DNA of 64,000 nt from Porpolomopsis calyptriformis (GCA_951640195.1 OX621169.1:1922001-1986000); one strand, 5' to 3'. Positions 22,266-36,257 are shown, numbered from the stretch's first letter. Numbers and translations: made by a program. The notes: a model not told the origin generated them from the sequence alone.

Positions 22266-22843
22266 GCCCGAGACAGATATCAAGATGGCTTCTTGGCTGG
22301 TGAGGCATTGTTATCGATTTCTCGTATATATCTACGTACCTACTGAGAAATCTCTCACAGCAGTATTTTCTACCGTTGATTTATGGGAGATACTAAATTT
22401 GGGCGTCCCAGCTTGCAACTTAGCTTGCCCGTGGAACTTCAATGCAGTAATGTGCGACTATTCACTTGATATTTGATAATAAGCTAGATATGCCACAGTT
22501 ACGATGTCGCCATGTAAAATGATGTCATTCCTCTTGAAGTGAATTGGAAGTGTCGAGAAAGAGAAAACAAAGAAGCAATTATTTTATCAGGGTTGGATTC
22601 ACCCTTGAGCATGAAGAAGGGGAAGTGAGCTGCAGCGCGACGCCACAATCCTTCGGTTTCATCTCCCCCAAGGCTGTTAGGAGGATTGTATCGACAGAGG
22701 TGAGCATAAGTTTTCCCTGAGAGAAATACGTGAGCACCCTCAAAGCTAGGTTGCTCAATAGATCACATTGCAATGGCCACTGTCACGCCTCATCTGAAAT
22801 TTGTCCACATTAGAGGTTACACCAAACAGTCTTGACTTTCACT
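22266..22843. other. Gap between ISY1 and a small minus-strand gene
   Basis: Convergent 3' regions. No additional gene is seen. Confidence 0.5.
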
Positions 22844-23092
22844 TTACCTCGTTTTGGAAAACAAACGCAAGAGCTTCCCAGTAAGCCCTTTCGAGCCCTC
22901 TTGACGGTCAGGCGGCGTTGAAGATGGTGTATCTTTCTTGGATGTGGGGGGCAGGGTGGGTATATGACCCCCTATACCATACATTGACTGGAGATTGGCG
23001 AACGCCGACTGGAAATCCTTTTGCGAAGTAGGCGCGGTCTTATTAAGCGCGGTGTCTTGAGAAAGAAGGGAAGCAGTGGAGGAATGGTGCAT
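22844..23092 (-). CDS. Small protein with a KDF..AF..LQS.YG.GG motif
   Basis: An 82-residue open frame without introns, from the ATG at 23092-23090 (MHHSSTASLLSQ) to the stop at 22844. The middle reads QKDFQSAFANLQSMYGIGG, followed by a Pro/Ser/Lys stretch and a basic C-terminus (LLRLFSKTR). From memory, small agaricomycete proteins with a similar aromatic/Gly motif exist, but their function is not known to me. No signal peptide or membrane segment is present. Confidence 0.5.
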   Translation of the reverse strand: MHHSSTASLLSQDTALNKTAPTSQKDFQSAFANLQSMYGIGGHIPTLPPTSKKDTPSSTPPDRQEGSKGLTGKLLRLFSKTR

Positions 23093-23707
23093 GATGTTGT
23101 GAGAGTGAAAGAGTGGGGGGTAAGAGTGACTCGCTTTATATAGGTACAAATGACATAGCCCTTTTGGAAAGAACCACGATTTGACTCACCTCACTGCATT
23201 GTTACGACGTGTGATGCGGATGCGGCAAATAGAATGTTACTACCGTAGAATCCCGTTTAGCCGTAGCAATGATTGATCAGATTCCGCCGTCTTTCCCACA
23301 AGACTTGAAAAAGTGACTCGATTATGAGGGTCATCAGGGGCTCCCTGCGAATTTATTATCTTCGCATTTACGCAATACCCGTCCGAACCATCCCCGATAC
23401 CATAAGTCTCATCCCAACATCCGGCTCCGCGAACCATTCATCTCTCGGAACCCGAAGTTCTTGACAAAATTGTGGGTTCTGGCCATCGGGTAGGAATTGT
23501 CACATTCTGGGGATAAACAGACAGGGAGGTGTTGCGGAAATAATAAAATATGGAGCGCCATATGTCGAGGTTTGGGTACAAGATATCGCGAATCTCACTG
23601 AGGTGGTTTGTGATCAGCATAGAGTGGAATGACGTCATGCTTCATGACCTCATGATGTATTTGAGGTCTGTGCGTGGATTCCTTGTGTATCCAACGACCA
23701 CGACGAA
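23093..23707. other. Divergent intergenic region
   Basis: This lies between the small minus-strand gene and the DUF3429 gene. Two minus-strand frames (23240-23638) show no recognisable domain and are not called. Confidence 0.4.
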
Positions 23708-24852
23708 ATGAACCTATTCCCCCGCTTTGCATCACATACCGCTGTCTTCCGTCATCGCCAAGCGGCAGCTTTTCTGAGGCTTTCGAGTAGTTACAAATTT
23801 CGGCCAGTTGCCACATCGGTCTCTGGACGGCCAGCAAGCCAGACCCTCGAGCATGCGGCCCTGAACGTCAGAGAAGAGGTTGGAAACTCTGCAGCTGATC
23901 TTGCAAAACGGATCGCCGGAGGATATCTCACGTCCGATGTGGTTGCGCCGGCAGGTCGAAATGAGACTTTTGTGAGGAACTTGAAAATCTAACCCGAGAA
24001 CGGTTAGCTAATGCATCTTTTAGCTTGGGATAACTAGTTCAGTTGCATCCGCCGTTCCGAGGTCGTACGTCCTCTTTGGCCTCGCGGGTAAGTATCCCAA
24101 GAGTTGTGTGTAGATTTCAATCCTCTCTCTATCCTTCTAGGTGGACTCCCATACGTCGGCGCTTCGGCCACGACCGTTTACCTTGCACACCAAGCTGGCC
24201 TCGCAGCCTCGGGGGCAATCACCTCTATTGATCCGGGAGTCGCACACACTCTTCTCGATCAAGCACTTAACATACAAGTTACATACGGCGCAGTTATGCT
24301 TTCCTTCCTCGGTGCCCTTCACTGGGGCATGGAATTTGCTAATCTCGGTGGGCAGAAGGGCTACACCCGCCTCGCGCTCGGGGCCGCACCTGTGCTGTTC
24401 GCCTGGCCTACCCTTGCCTTGGAGCCAATTTCAGCCCTGATTGCTCAGTGGGTTGGATTCACAGGCTTGTGGTGGGCTGACTCGAAAGTCACAAGCCTCG
24501 GTTGGAGTAAATTCATACCCTCCTCATTTTGATATGGTCATGGGATGGCTAACAGTGGATTTATTTGTTCGCAGCGCCGAGGTGGTATTCGCAGTATAGA
24601 TTCTATTTGTCTGTTCTCGTTGGCACGTGTATCATCGGCTCCCTGGCGGGGACATCCTACTGGGGCCCCGTTGCCGGCCATGGACTCCTCTCACACGACC
24701 TCGAGGTGATTAGGGATGCGCGCAGGCAGTTGACGCCCGAGAAGATTGGCTTGATTGGCGGGGAAGTGGAGGCACTCCCTGGCGCAGATCATTACGTCCT
24801 CATCAAGAGGAAGGAAACGAAGGAGGATGAGGAGGACCAATCGAATGAATGA
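23708..24852 (+). CDS. DUF3429 mitochondrial inner-membrane protein
   Basis: A four-exon gene: 23708-23971, about 24025-24087, 24141-24506 and 24575-24852. The N-terminus is rich in Arg, Ser and Ala with few acids (MNLFPRFASHTAVFRHRQ), typical of a mitochondrial presequence. The DUF3429 core follows, with several membrane segments: VLFGLAGGLPYVGAS, VTYGAVMLSFLGALHWGMEF, LALGAAPVLFAWPTLAL, and, after the last intron, TPRWYSQYRFYLSVLVGTC. The C-terminus is charged. Homologues are annotated as mitochondrial inner membrane protein 1. The molecular function is not established. Confidence 0.8.
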
Positions 24853-24915
24853 GTCAATAGTTCAAAGAAGAGTAGTTGTTGGATGGAAGCATGAACCAAT
24901 CAATTGTAACAATCG

Positions 24916-25386
24916 ATGTACGCCATGACATCTGCATGGAATTGCTACTTATTATTGAGGTATATTACACGTGACTCTATAACATTGCTATTAGATCACA
25001 TGATCAGACCTGTTCAGTCGATGAACAAGTTGCGAAAAAGATCGAGTCCCGCATTTTCTTGGGACGGGCAACTGTTGGCCTGGAAATCAGGACAAGGATC
25101 AAAGGGGACAAATCCAATTCCTACACAGCCAATGAGTAGGACACTTTCATATGCTCTGGCGACAACGAGAGGAAATGGTCTAGAACTGGGTGGTGTTTCG
25201 AGTGGATATGTTGAGGAGAAGAGGACTCAAGGGGAAGAGTATTGGGCTGCGCGTGCGATGAGTGCGGAGAGGATGTTAAGTGTTCGTATGGTGTACGAGG
25301 TGGTGCTAGTGCTGGGGATGGTCGTGGTGAGTGGATTGTTGAGTTGGTGTGAATGTACAGTTGACGAATGGATGATCAATAGATGA
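24916..25386 (+). CDS. Possible small membrane protein
   Basis: An ATG-initiated open frame of 156 residues. A central segment (GEEYWAARAMSAERMLS) looks amphipathic and is followed by one hydrophobic stretch (YEVVLVLGMVVVSGLLSW) near the C-terminus. An internal ATG at about 25131 (MSRTLSYALA) may be the real start. There is no recognised family, and coding status is uncertain. Confidence 0.3.
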   Translation: MYAMTSAWNCYLLLRYITRDSITLLLDHMIRPVQSMNKLRKRSSPAFSWDGQLLAWKSGQGSKGTNPIPTQPMSRTLSYALATTRGNGLELGGVSSGYVEEKRTQGEEYWAARAMSAERMLSVRMVYEVVLVLGMVVVSGLLSWCECTVDEWMINR

Positions 25387-26507
25387 TGATGATGTATCGT
25401 AAGGAAAGTGGGAGCAAACATTTTACGATACCAATACTTTCACCATTTTCATCCGTGGTACGTTTCAAATGTCTATCGGTAGTTATCCTCATTGACATTT
25501 AGATAGATTGAACACGAATCAACCTTGTTAAGTGGACGCGTTTTGTCCATTATGATCCTCATCGCCGTTTTCATATTCTTGATTTATGTACGATATCGTC
25601 GTAATATCTCCCTTTTTTAACTCATCACCGCATCGGCATCCTCCATCAACGCTGTCAAAGTCTGTAACTGTACTTTATGGCCGCCGGTGCAAACAATCAT
25701 TTTTGACAGCGGCAAGATAGAACAAGCCTCCAACCCTCAGGACCCATTTCGGGGATTGATGTCCTTCAGAAGATGGAACTGCATGTTGTCAGCCGGTGGA
25801 CCATGCGAACGCTGTACGCGGACCAAATAGATGGTCCCTTCTTAGCTCTGGGCAAGATGAGCCAAATCATGCGTAACTGGGATATCTCAAGGCTTCGAGA
25901 AGTTATTCCATATTCCATCAACCAGCTATCACCTTATATGGATTGATGTTTGTTTTGCATGCCGATGCCAAACATGTGGGGAAACACTTCGCCTGAGAAC
26001 ACTTCGCCTTTTGCATCAACATCTTGCTTCAGAATACACGGAGTTTCAATGGGCCCACGACAGGTGATGCGTTCCTGCCCCGTATCTTGACGTGGACCGT
26101 ATGGCGCATTATCCGGGGAGAAGAGCCCTTATCTATAATGGACAGATCCACATTGGATCTGTCGCCAACGTGATCTCATGATGGAAGCTAAAAAGTACCC
26201 TACGGGAAATGCCCCGCTTTCCATAAACCCTAAAACCAGTCACTCTCCTTGTTTTCAATCTCTCGCCATGCGATACAAGGTCATGGACAATCAACGATAT
26301 CAAGCCAACGATACTTCCGGCCATTATGGATGTCGACCCGACCATTTATCACCTGCATTCTTTCGTTCGCCCTCATCTGCACCATTTGAGCGTATAAATT
26401 TTGGCCGAGTTCTCAATGCTACGTCCTCTGTACCACCCTTGGTTGTGATCTAGCTCGCACAACTACAAGCTTGAAGACATTGCTATTCTAATATCATCGA
26501 GACCAAT
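25387..26507. other. Intergenic, upstream of lipase
   Basis: Over 1 kb with no supportable gene. The last part is presumably the lipase promoter; a possible TATA-like TATAAATT lies near 26393-26400, about 110 bp before the start codon. Confidence 0.45.
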
Positions 26508-27768
26508 ATGCTGGCCTTGTCGCTACCGTTCTTCCTGGCTCTACTGCACATATATGCGGTCTATGGTGCTCCCTCTCCGATTGAGCCTCGTTCGGCGACC
26601 GCCCTTACATCTGCGCAGCTCGCTGCGTATGCACCCTACACACAGTTTGCGAGAGCTGCGTACTGCCCCGTGGACGTCCTGCAAGGATGGAGGTGTGGTG
26701 GTAAATTATTCTCGGAATCCATGTACTGTACATGCACTAAACACTACACCCGATTTCAGAGGCTTGTGACGCTATACCGGGATTTGAACTTAGCCTAGCT
26801 GGTGGGGATGGTAATGGCGTCCAGATCTGTACGCTTCTATTGTCTTCAAATATAAAATTTCCTCTCAATGTCTGCCTATCTTCTAGACTTGGTTGGATAT
26901 TGGCCATCCCAGAACTCTATCGTGGTCGCTCACCAAGGTACCGATCCGACGCAATTGTATGTTCCCGCTCGAGTAAGTATGCGAGCACCAGCTAATTTCG
27001 TTATTGAGCGCTGTAGGCTGTCTGTTCTCAAAGACATAGACATATCATTGGTTAACCTTAACTCTGCCCTTTTTCCGGGCGTCCCTTCAAACGTCCTGGT
27101 ACACCAAGGGTTCCTCAACGAACACACTCAAACTGCCGTTATTATCTTAGCAGAAGTCAATAAATTATTGGGAAGTACTGGAGCTACGAGTGTCATATGT
27201 GTTCGCGTTTCGTTCGTCCTTCGCTTCCTTTTCCTCATACTTTTGTTCTTAAAGGTTGGACATTCATTGGGTGGCGCTCTGGCCCAGCTGGACTCACTTT
27301 TCTTCACTTTGAATCTCCCGCCAAGTATCAGCATTAGCGCGACGACTTATGGCATGCCCCGAGTTGGAAATCCTGCATACGCAGCATATTTCGATTCAAA
27401 GGTTAAACAATCGAGCTGGACATTATGACGAGTGATTTATTCCACTATCAGGTCCCCAATTTCCAGCGGATCAACAACGAATTGGACATCATACCCATCG
27501 TTCCTGGGCGTGGTTTAGGCTTCCAACATTCTCATGGAGAGATACACTTCTTGTCCTCCGGAAACGGTGTGGCTTGTTCCGGTAAGCTTCATTATCCCAT
27601 TTCGCTACCGAGAGAGGCTAAGCGAGTGGCACTGGATATTTAGGCGATGACGATGCAATTGATCCTGAATGTCAGATTATGTCCGTTCCTGACGTTTTTA
27701 AAGGCGACATCCTCAATCATCTTGGCCCGTACGAGGGAATCTACATTGGCACTATTTTTTGCACTTGA
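26508..27768 (+). CDS. Secreted class 3 lipase
   Basis: Extracellular triacylglycerol lipase/esterase of the fungal class 3 family. The first exon codes a signal peptide (hydrophobic core LSLPFFLALLHIYAVYG, cut near GAPSP) and the conserved YTQFARAAYCP start. Following exons carry VGYWPSQNSIVVAHQGTDP, the region DIDISLVNLNSALFPG, then the nucleophile elbow VGHSLGGALAQ (Ser in GHSLG), YGMPRVGNPAYA, the acid region ELDIIPIVP and the His region HSHGEIHF. The protein ends in LNHLGPYEGIYIGT with TGA at 27766-27768. The catalytic Ser, Asp and His are all present. Short introns were placed by frame; the donor before the GHSLG exon (GTTCGC) is weak, so that join is less certain. Confidence 0.87.
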
Positions 27769-28591
27769 GCTATTCCGAGGGTTTTTCCAAAATCATCCCC
27801 AAGTGTCCGTAGGAAATGGGACAGTCGCACAGGTAGAACCATGGGCGTACCAATGTTTGGATCATTCCTCAATGATCCACGATTGGGCTAGCGTCAACAA
27901 GTATTGGGTGCGGTGCCCTGTAGGTTGTGGTTGAGTACGAGACTACCTGAGATGAGTTTATTGAGGACTGTTGCAATAGTATCCTGGCATGTTTGAATGC
28001 TGTTTGTAGCAGCGAAGGGCCAATAGGGTGAAACTGTTACAGGCAAAGTCGAACAGATAAAGCGGCGTCTGACAAAAAACCAGGTCCAATGGTTGAGCCC
28101 GTGCCCTTTCATCCGAAAAGAATGATATGCAAAGCAGAGGGAAGTGTGAACTTGTGTCCTGTCCCTGGAGGAAAGTCTAAATGTGATCAGATCATCCAAT
28201 GGGAATCTGCACGCACCATACGCAATCAAGCGTGTCGAATCACATCTTTATCTTTTCCATTCATTGAGCTCGTTGGCGGAAGTTCTTTGGCTGCATGCAA
28301 CTGCAAATCCTCAACCATTGCCAAACCATCAGAGACCAGGCAGTGCCAATTCCACTGCTTGGCTTCAGCTATTCAGTCGAGGAGAACCGGGCGAAGTGAA
28401 ACGTAATTTATCCTCTCATTCATTTCAGCTAGACTAGCCTGAGGCTAATCAGGTCTAGGCGGAAGAAAAAGGAGACCAGAAAGCAGGTTTCAAATCCAGG
28501 GGAGGATCATCCATGTCGGCATCCATCGTTAGTTGCAAGGAAGGTTTCCTTCGCTTATGTCGTCGCTTCAGTTTCGTTGATTACGTCAGAG
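27769..28591. other. Intergenic, lipase to oxygenase
   Basis: No supportable gene. Small frames here have no domain content. Confidence 0.45.
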
Positions 28592-29779
28592 ATGTCAGCA
28601 GTCAGCGATACGCCTGAATACCAGCCACCTCCCGGTCCCCCGCCAGTAGCGATCAAGTATGCCCCACCACCCGGTCCACCACCGGGGCGACCGTGTCTAG
28701 TCCAGTTTCCCTTCCTCCGGAAAGACCAATTGACTACCCTGTACACCCAAGGCTATGCTCGCCTCTGTTTACCACCCGATCACCCGCTGCTCGTCTCAGC
28801 GATGGCCGTGTTCGCCGCCTCCCGCGAGTTCTTTGCGAAGCCGAGTGCGCACAAAGAAAGGTTCCATCTATCCAGTGTCCCTGGGATGAGAGGTCAGGGC
28901 TCTGATGAGGGCTGGTCCCGTGTTGAGGGAGAAAAAGAGATGATCACCGTTAGGAGGAGTGCGTGGAATGCAACTGCGGAAACGGGGGAGGAGAAGGAAG
29001 GAAAGGAGTTAACCCTTTGTCCTCCGGAAATGGTGGACAATGTAAGGACGCTGTGGGGTGTGTGTGGGGATGTGCTGAAGCAAATGATGAAATGTGTAGA
29101 GAAGAGTTTGGGGTTGGAGGAGGGGAAGTTTGATGGCGTTTTGGTGGAGGAATGTAAAATGCCGGCCGGGGAAAGACGCGAAACGATGCTTAGGATGTTT
29201 AGGTATGAGAGGAGCGGGGAGGGGGAGAAGAGGCTCGTTGCCGCGAAGCATCGGGATATTGGGCTGCTCTCGCTGGTTGTCGGGTCGTCCCCTGGCCTTG
29301 AGGTGTGGGATGGGAGGAGGAAGCAGTGGGTAGCGGTTGAAGAGGATGAAGGTGAAAGTGGGGGTGGGGAGGACGACCGATCTCGATCGGCATTGACTGT
29401 CACTCTTCTTACTGGAATGACTCTCACTCGATTGACGAATAATCGGTATAAGCCCGGTGTTCACCGTGTCTTCGTCCCCTCCAGTAATGGTCTTACCTAC
29501 ACCGAGGACGACAGAAAATACCGGTACAGCATCGTATTTGCTCTCCGTCCTCATCGAAACGCGATCATCTCCACCTCCTCCCTGACCTCAGACATCACCG
29601 GTGAGTTCGAGTATCCACTCGAAGGCGTTAAGGCCCAGGACCTCTTTAACGTCATTGCCAACGTGCACTGGAATGTCAATGGCGAAGTAGAAGAACGTGA
29701 GGCTCAGAGGAAGTCATTGCAGGAACGAAGGGAGATGGCTACTCAGGCGTTTTCGCGCCTCCCAATGAGTGGAGTGTGA
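28592..29779 (+). CDS. 2-oxoglutarate/Fe(II) oxygenase-like protein (isopenicillin N synthase fold)
   Basis: A single-exon gene of 395 residues, starting at ATG 28592 (MSAVSDTPEYQPP). A repeated Pro/Gly-rich head (two PPPGPPP blocks in the first 40 residues) leads into an IPNS-like N-terminal region (YTQGYARLCLP, REFFAKPSAHKERF). The jelly-roll core follows, with AAKHRDIGLLSLV giving the HxD facial-triad residues, a loop rich in acidic and Gly residues, and YKPGVHRVFVP giving the distal His. RKYRYSIVFALRP gives the Arg expected to bind 2-oxoglutarate. A short charged C-terminal helix closes the protein. Substrate and pathway are unknown. Lack of introns among intron-rich neighbours is unusual. 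Confidence 0.75.
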   Translation: MSAVSDTPEYQPPPGPPPVAIKYAPPPGPPPGRPCLVQFPFLRKDQLTTLYTQGYARLCLPPDHPLLVSAMAVFAASREFFAKPSAHKERFHLSSVPGMRGQGSDEGWSRVEGEKEMITVRRSAWNATAETGEEKEGKELTLCPPEMVDNVRTLWGVCGDVLKQMMKCVEKSLGLEEGKFDGVLVEECKMPAGERRETMLRMFRYERSGEGEKRLVAAKHRDIGLLSLVVGSSPGLEVWDGRRKQWVAVEEDEGESGGGEDDRSRSALTVTLLTGMTLTRLTNNRYKPGVHRVFVPSSNGLTYTEDDRKYRYSIVFALRPHRNAIISTSSLTSDITGEFEYPLEGVKAQDLFNVIANVHWNVNGEVEEREAQRKSLQERREMATQAFSRLPMSGV

Positions 29780-30328
29780 TCGGACATACTGGTGACTTTT
29801 ATTCACTTTTTTGCGTTTATTTAATCAAGGCTTTTGCTGTCGTAGGGAATGGCTACAACAGGCACTTTACGTGGAAGTTCAGAGAAGCAGGTCAAAACTA
29901 TTCATGTTCTACCCAGTTTAGGGTACGCGAGATGCATCATGCAATTGCAGTCCTGGCAAGCTTGTGCAAGATACATACCTGGTAATGAAAAAGCAGGACT
30001 CATGGTATACACCGCAGAATTGTTACCAGTACTGTATTAAAGAATGAAAAAAATCTATCCATTCTCTGAAACAACAGGTATCGATCTCTAAGTCTGTACG
30101 CATAGCCTCGACCTTGTTTGATATGTATAAGATTAAGGACGCGAGCGCCATCCTTTGCCCCTGTTTTGAGAAAACAAAGAAGATCTAGGGCGTGGCAGGT
30201 GGCGATAGTCCTCCGCGGAGAGCCAAACATTTCCCGTGTCAGCTGAAGGAAGCGCAACCATCCCGGGATTTGAATCCTTGGGTTGGAGGCATTGACTGCT
30301 ACGGTGAGATGACCACGACCGAGATGTG
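29780..30328. other. Convergent 3' region
   Basis: Between the oxygenase-like gene and the apyrase gene, which converge. No gene is seen. Confidence 0.5.
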
Positions 30329-32652
30329 TCAATGTCGTAAGTGTTGAATCATTTGTCCTGCGAGGAGAGATTCCTCATACAGTGTGCCGTTAGCCCGCGA
30401 AGTAGCAGTTGGCTGCCGTGGAACGAGGGTTGTAAGATTCAACTGGGATGAATTTCGTGACCGGGTTGTAGAGGAAAGAGATAATATACTATAGGACATC
30501 GCATCATCACCGCCATGCCCTGGCGAAGGAGATGAGGATCGTGAGCTGGAGTTGGTAGCGGCTTCATTTTGATACTGAAGAGTGGGCAGCGAGAAGGACC
30601 GTATTGGAGAGTTGCGGGTGGAGGTGGGATGAACTGGCCGAGCAAGGGTGTTCAGAGGTGGTAGGCGTGGTCGACGTGAAAAGAATCTCTGCACGGGAAG
30701 GAACCACTTCCCTGGAGATGGTGGTCGGAATGCGCCAGCTTTACCCTCCTCCATAAGATGAGCAGGTACCATGTAGTCGTCCCGTTTGAATGCACCTCGT
30801 ATCGATCGGTGAAATGAGACTCGCAGATGGTGCCTAACACGATACACCATAGTAATCATAACGCAAAAAACAACCCCGTAGAGTATAAGAAGGACTGGAG
30901 AAAAGCCCAGTGACGTCTTGGACAATGACGGCAAATGGTACGATATATGGTCCTCTATAGCGCTGAGATCGAGAAAGGGGGGGCGAATCGGTTTGATGGG
31001 CGAGTTGGGGTCGTCCGAGATGTCGTCCAGAGGATCAGCCAGAGGGCGAGCTGACGCAGACAATGGCGGTACTTCCTTGCTGGCCTCCAAAACCATTTTT
31101 CCTAGTGTCCAGCTGATAGCGATATCACCTACGGTATCAAGAGATTGAAATGTTGGCCTGCCGAGGCCCTTCCTTTGCGCTTGTTGCGCAACCTTTTCCC
31201 CGTCCGTCGTCTCGTTTCCCCCAGGATCGACTATCCTTGGCACACCGATACCCTCATGCAACACATTCGTGACCCATGCCGCCTTGAAGCACTGCATCTG
31301 CAAACGCGATAACTCGACTTGAGGTCCCCATTTACCCGTCTCGATCACTTGTCCTGCCTTTTCGACCTCCCCATCTCCACCAAGTCTGCTGTGCTGCCTT
31401 GATTCATCGTGATCCCTGACGAGACTAGACCAGTCGCGAGAGCAGAAATCAGATGCGGCACGTTCATACTGCACGAAGTCGTACGCTCCCCCGAGGCCAA
31501 AGACGTGCTCCGAGGAATACCAATACTCGGAAACACCAATGAAATGAGAGACAGAGAAGTCTATGGGTGGGACATGCACGCCATTGAATAGACATGGCGA
31601 GTCTGGACAGGGGGCATCCTTGTTCAGAAGGGTAGCTGTCGTCTGAAGGCATTTCTCGAAAGAACCCGTCCCAATAAGCTTGTGTGCCTTCCGGTTATGG
31701 GGAGTGGTGGGGCCCGGGTGCACCGGGGTCTCTACAAGCTCCAGGTCTCTGGGAAGACAAGGATCGAGGATCAGTTCCCCCTCTGTGGAAGCTGCTTGTT
31801 GTGAACCTTCCGGACGACTGCGTTCGAACTCATCGATGGCCTGTGCCACATACCGCTCCCTCGCCTGATTTGTACCATAGCCTAACCAAGTGGTCACGAA
31901 CACATCGTGCCGTATTTCTTCACCACCCAGGCGCCTTAGGCGGACGTTAATAAGATTCCGCGTATCCTTACGGTCAGCCTCGCTGGGTTCAAACGCGATC
32001 TGAGTAGAAGCGCCTCCCATGTCCAAAAAGCCATATGTCGTGCGATCGGTGATAGTACCCGTAAACCCATCCATGAGATAATTGACAGCAATCCAACCGA
32101 AGAGACCCTCCTCCTCTCCTGTTATTATACGCACACTCGATCCACATGGTCCAATTGGAGAGCGTTCGTCCATACGGAAATTAGAATGAAGTTTAAGAAA
32201 TTTGCATGTCTGGAGAAGGACTTCTCCCTGCTTTTCTGGAGACAACAACCGCATGCCCGCGGTTGCGAGCAAAAAGAGGGGTGTCTCAGGTTGGAGGGAA
32301 GGGGGCACATGTGAACGTGCGTGGTCAAGCAACGGAGCAAGATAAGCAGCAACGCCTTCTGGGTTATCAGAAAACGCCGATATCCCTGTAGGCGTAGATC
32401 AATATTCACTTATTGCAGGAATGACAACAAGTGGTAAGACGCACCAGGTTCGACTTTGCTCACCCATTCCTCGCCATTCTTGGCTCCCTTTACAACTTCA
32501 GGGAGGGATCCCAATAGACGAGTATCAAAGGAAGTGATGCGAGGATCCTTCCAGCTGTAAATTTGGAGCCTAGAACCAGACGAACCGGCGTCGATTACGA
32601 TTCCAAAGCGACGACCAGCCAACCAGGGGTCTGAGGCAGTCGGTGGAGGCAT
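30329..32652 (-). CDS. ynd1: Golgi apyrase, GDA1/CD39 family (YND1-like)
   Basis: A nucleoside tri/diphosphatase of the Golgi lumen that clears NDPs produced by glycosyltransferases. Two exons, 32652-32445 and 32385-30329, give 754 residues. Apyrase conserved regions appear in order: FGIVIDAGSSGSRLQIYSW (ACR1), LLATAGMRLL (ACR2), GEEEGLFGWIAVNYLMDG (ACR3) and YGFLDMGGASTQIAFEPS (ACR4), then FGLGGAYDF-type ACR5 text. A single hydrophobic segment (SPVLLILYGVVFCVMITMVY) about three quarters along is followed by a long basic, Ser-rich tail. This matches the Ynd1 layout, with a C-terminal anchor and cytosolic tail, rather than Gda1. It is divergent from ELP3 with 141 bp between the start codons. 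Confidence 0.9.
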
Positions 32653-32793
32653 ATCAAAGCCTACTGACTATAGAGTAAACCGCACCACGGTCACGGACGA
32701 GTCTGTTTCTCGTGAATCTGCTTTTTCGGTCGTGAACGACCTCGAGCAGAATGATAAGTCGAACTGAGTTTGAAATTTACCGTAGTAGGGAAA
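32653..32793. promoter_or_regulatory. Divergent promoter of apyrase and ELP3 genes
   Basis: Only 141 bp separate the two opposite start codons, so both promoters and 5' leaders must fit or overlap here. No specific element is assigned. Confidence 0.5.
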
Positions 32794-35010
<2,217 letters not shown>

Positions 35011-35057
35011 AAGTAGTTCGAATTGTACAACATCTCTACTGTATCATTATCCATCTA

Positions 35058-36212
35058 CTAGTCGCCTATAACCAGCGTGTGGAAATTGGGGAAAACCAGC
35101 TCTTCCTCGATGGTCTTTCGGATAACATCTTGTATAAACCTTTCGACGCGTGTGACGTTCTTCAACACATGCTTGTCTGCCTGACCGATCTCGCTCTCAA
35201 TATAGATGGACGGCAACAGGCGTTGTCCGACAGGCAAAGGTTTCGCGGGACGCGTGGGCACCCCAGTCACGGGGGAGTCTTCGTCGGGTTCAGTGAGTAC
35301 GCTGCTCGCGGAATCGCGTTTTGGGTGGTATCCAGCGGGACCGTATGGGTCAAGGTCGTCGAGAATACAGAGGTGCACTCGCTTTCCTTCACCATCATAT
35401 GCTACAACCAGTTCGCCTGAGAAGAGCAGACCGGTGACGGACAGCTTGATCGGGAGCGACATGAACATAGGGGAGGGGTAGTTTATGAGAAGACACGTGG
35501 TGAGCGTGATTCGGAGATTTGAATGCCAGTTTATGTGCAAATGCAGCTGCAGATTTGGATGCTCGTTGTCTGTTGGCGGTGGTGAAGGTGGTGAAGGTGA
35601 TGTTGATGAAGGCATCTGGGACGGCTCCGCATCGGATAATGGTGGGGGTGGAGCCTCTGGTGGGTCACTAAGTTCAAATTTGGGATGTAGCGAGGCCGAG
35701 AAGGGGGTGGCGGGTGTGGGGCTGCGGAATTGGGGTCCAGGCCAGGAGGCCGACGTCGAAGGTCTGAGATCGGCAAAATTCGATAGACTCACGCGGCCAT
35801 TCCAAGCCTCCCTGGGCGAGTGCAGCGCGGGTGTAGACGCGAACATGTGTCCGTACCGGACATGTGGGGGAAGATGGTGATACGCGATCGCTTCCTCCCT
35901 CCGCGCGGCTCTCCTGGACACCCACTCGTAGCCATCGTCATCCCCTGCGCTGGATGTTGTCTTGACGGGTGCTCGGGCAGGATCGTTCTCGTCACCGTCA
36001 TCGTCATCGTCATCCTCGAGAAAATCGCGGTAAATGTCGCGCAAGTCGATGAGCTCGATTTCTGGGGCGACTGAGCCAAAGTCGAGGGAAGTAACCTCGA
36101 CTGGGCCTATGAAGGAGGGCCGGGTGGTGCTGGCCAGCTGCCTGTTGAGGAGGTCAACGAGGGAAGAGGAGAGTGACGAGTCCAGTTTATCCCATTCTAA
36201 ATCAATAGACAT
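35058..36212 (-). CDS. mdm12: ERMES complex subunit MDM12
   Basis: A peripheral SMP-domain protein of the ER-mitochondria encounter structure, which bridges Mmm1 and Mdm34 and takes part in lipid exchange. It is a single exon of 384 residues, starting MSIDLEWDKL, the family's signature start. The N-terminal FIGPVEVTSLDFGSVAPEIE strand pair and the ELIDLRDIYRDFLEDDDDD acidic loop follow. A long Pro/Ser-rich insertion lies in the middle, then LHLHINWHSNLRITLTTCLL, FMSLPIKLSVTGLLFSGELV and the C-terminal KNVTRVERFIQDVIRKTIEEELVFP cut at NFHTLVIGD. The domain is complete. It is convergent with ELP3, and the next minus-strand gene ends 46 bp upstream of its start. Confidence 0.95.
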   Translation of the reverse strand: MSIDLEWDKLDSSLSSSLVDLLNRQLASTTRPSFIGPVEVTSLDFGSVAPEIELIDLRDIYRDFLEDDDDDDGDENDPARAPVKTTSSAGDDDGYEWVSRRAARREEAIAYHHLPPHVRYGHMFASTPALHSPREAWNGRVSLSNFADLRPSTSASWPGPQFRSPTPATPFSASLHPKFELSDPPEAPPPPLSDAEPSQMPSSTSPSPPSPPPTDNEHPNLQLHLHINWHSNLRITLTTCLLINYPSPMFMSLPIKLSVTGLLFSGELVVAYDGEGKRVHLCILDDLDPYGPAGYHPKRDSASSVLTEPDEDSPVTGVPTRPAKPLPVGQRLLPSIYIESEIGQADKHVLKNVTRVERFIQDVIRKTIEEELVFPNFHTLVIGD

Positions 36213-36257
36213 GATTACCGTGAGAAATGCATCCGATCGTAAATATTACAAAAATGC

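Noticed and set aside
30230..30325. Possible minus-strand tRNA because of a GATTCAAATCC B-box-like string
   Set aside because: The flanking bases do not form a T-stem, no acceptor stem pairs, and no anticodon arm can be drawn.
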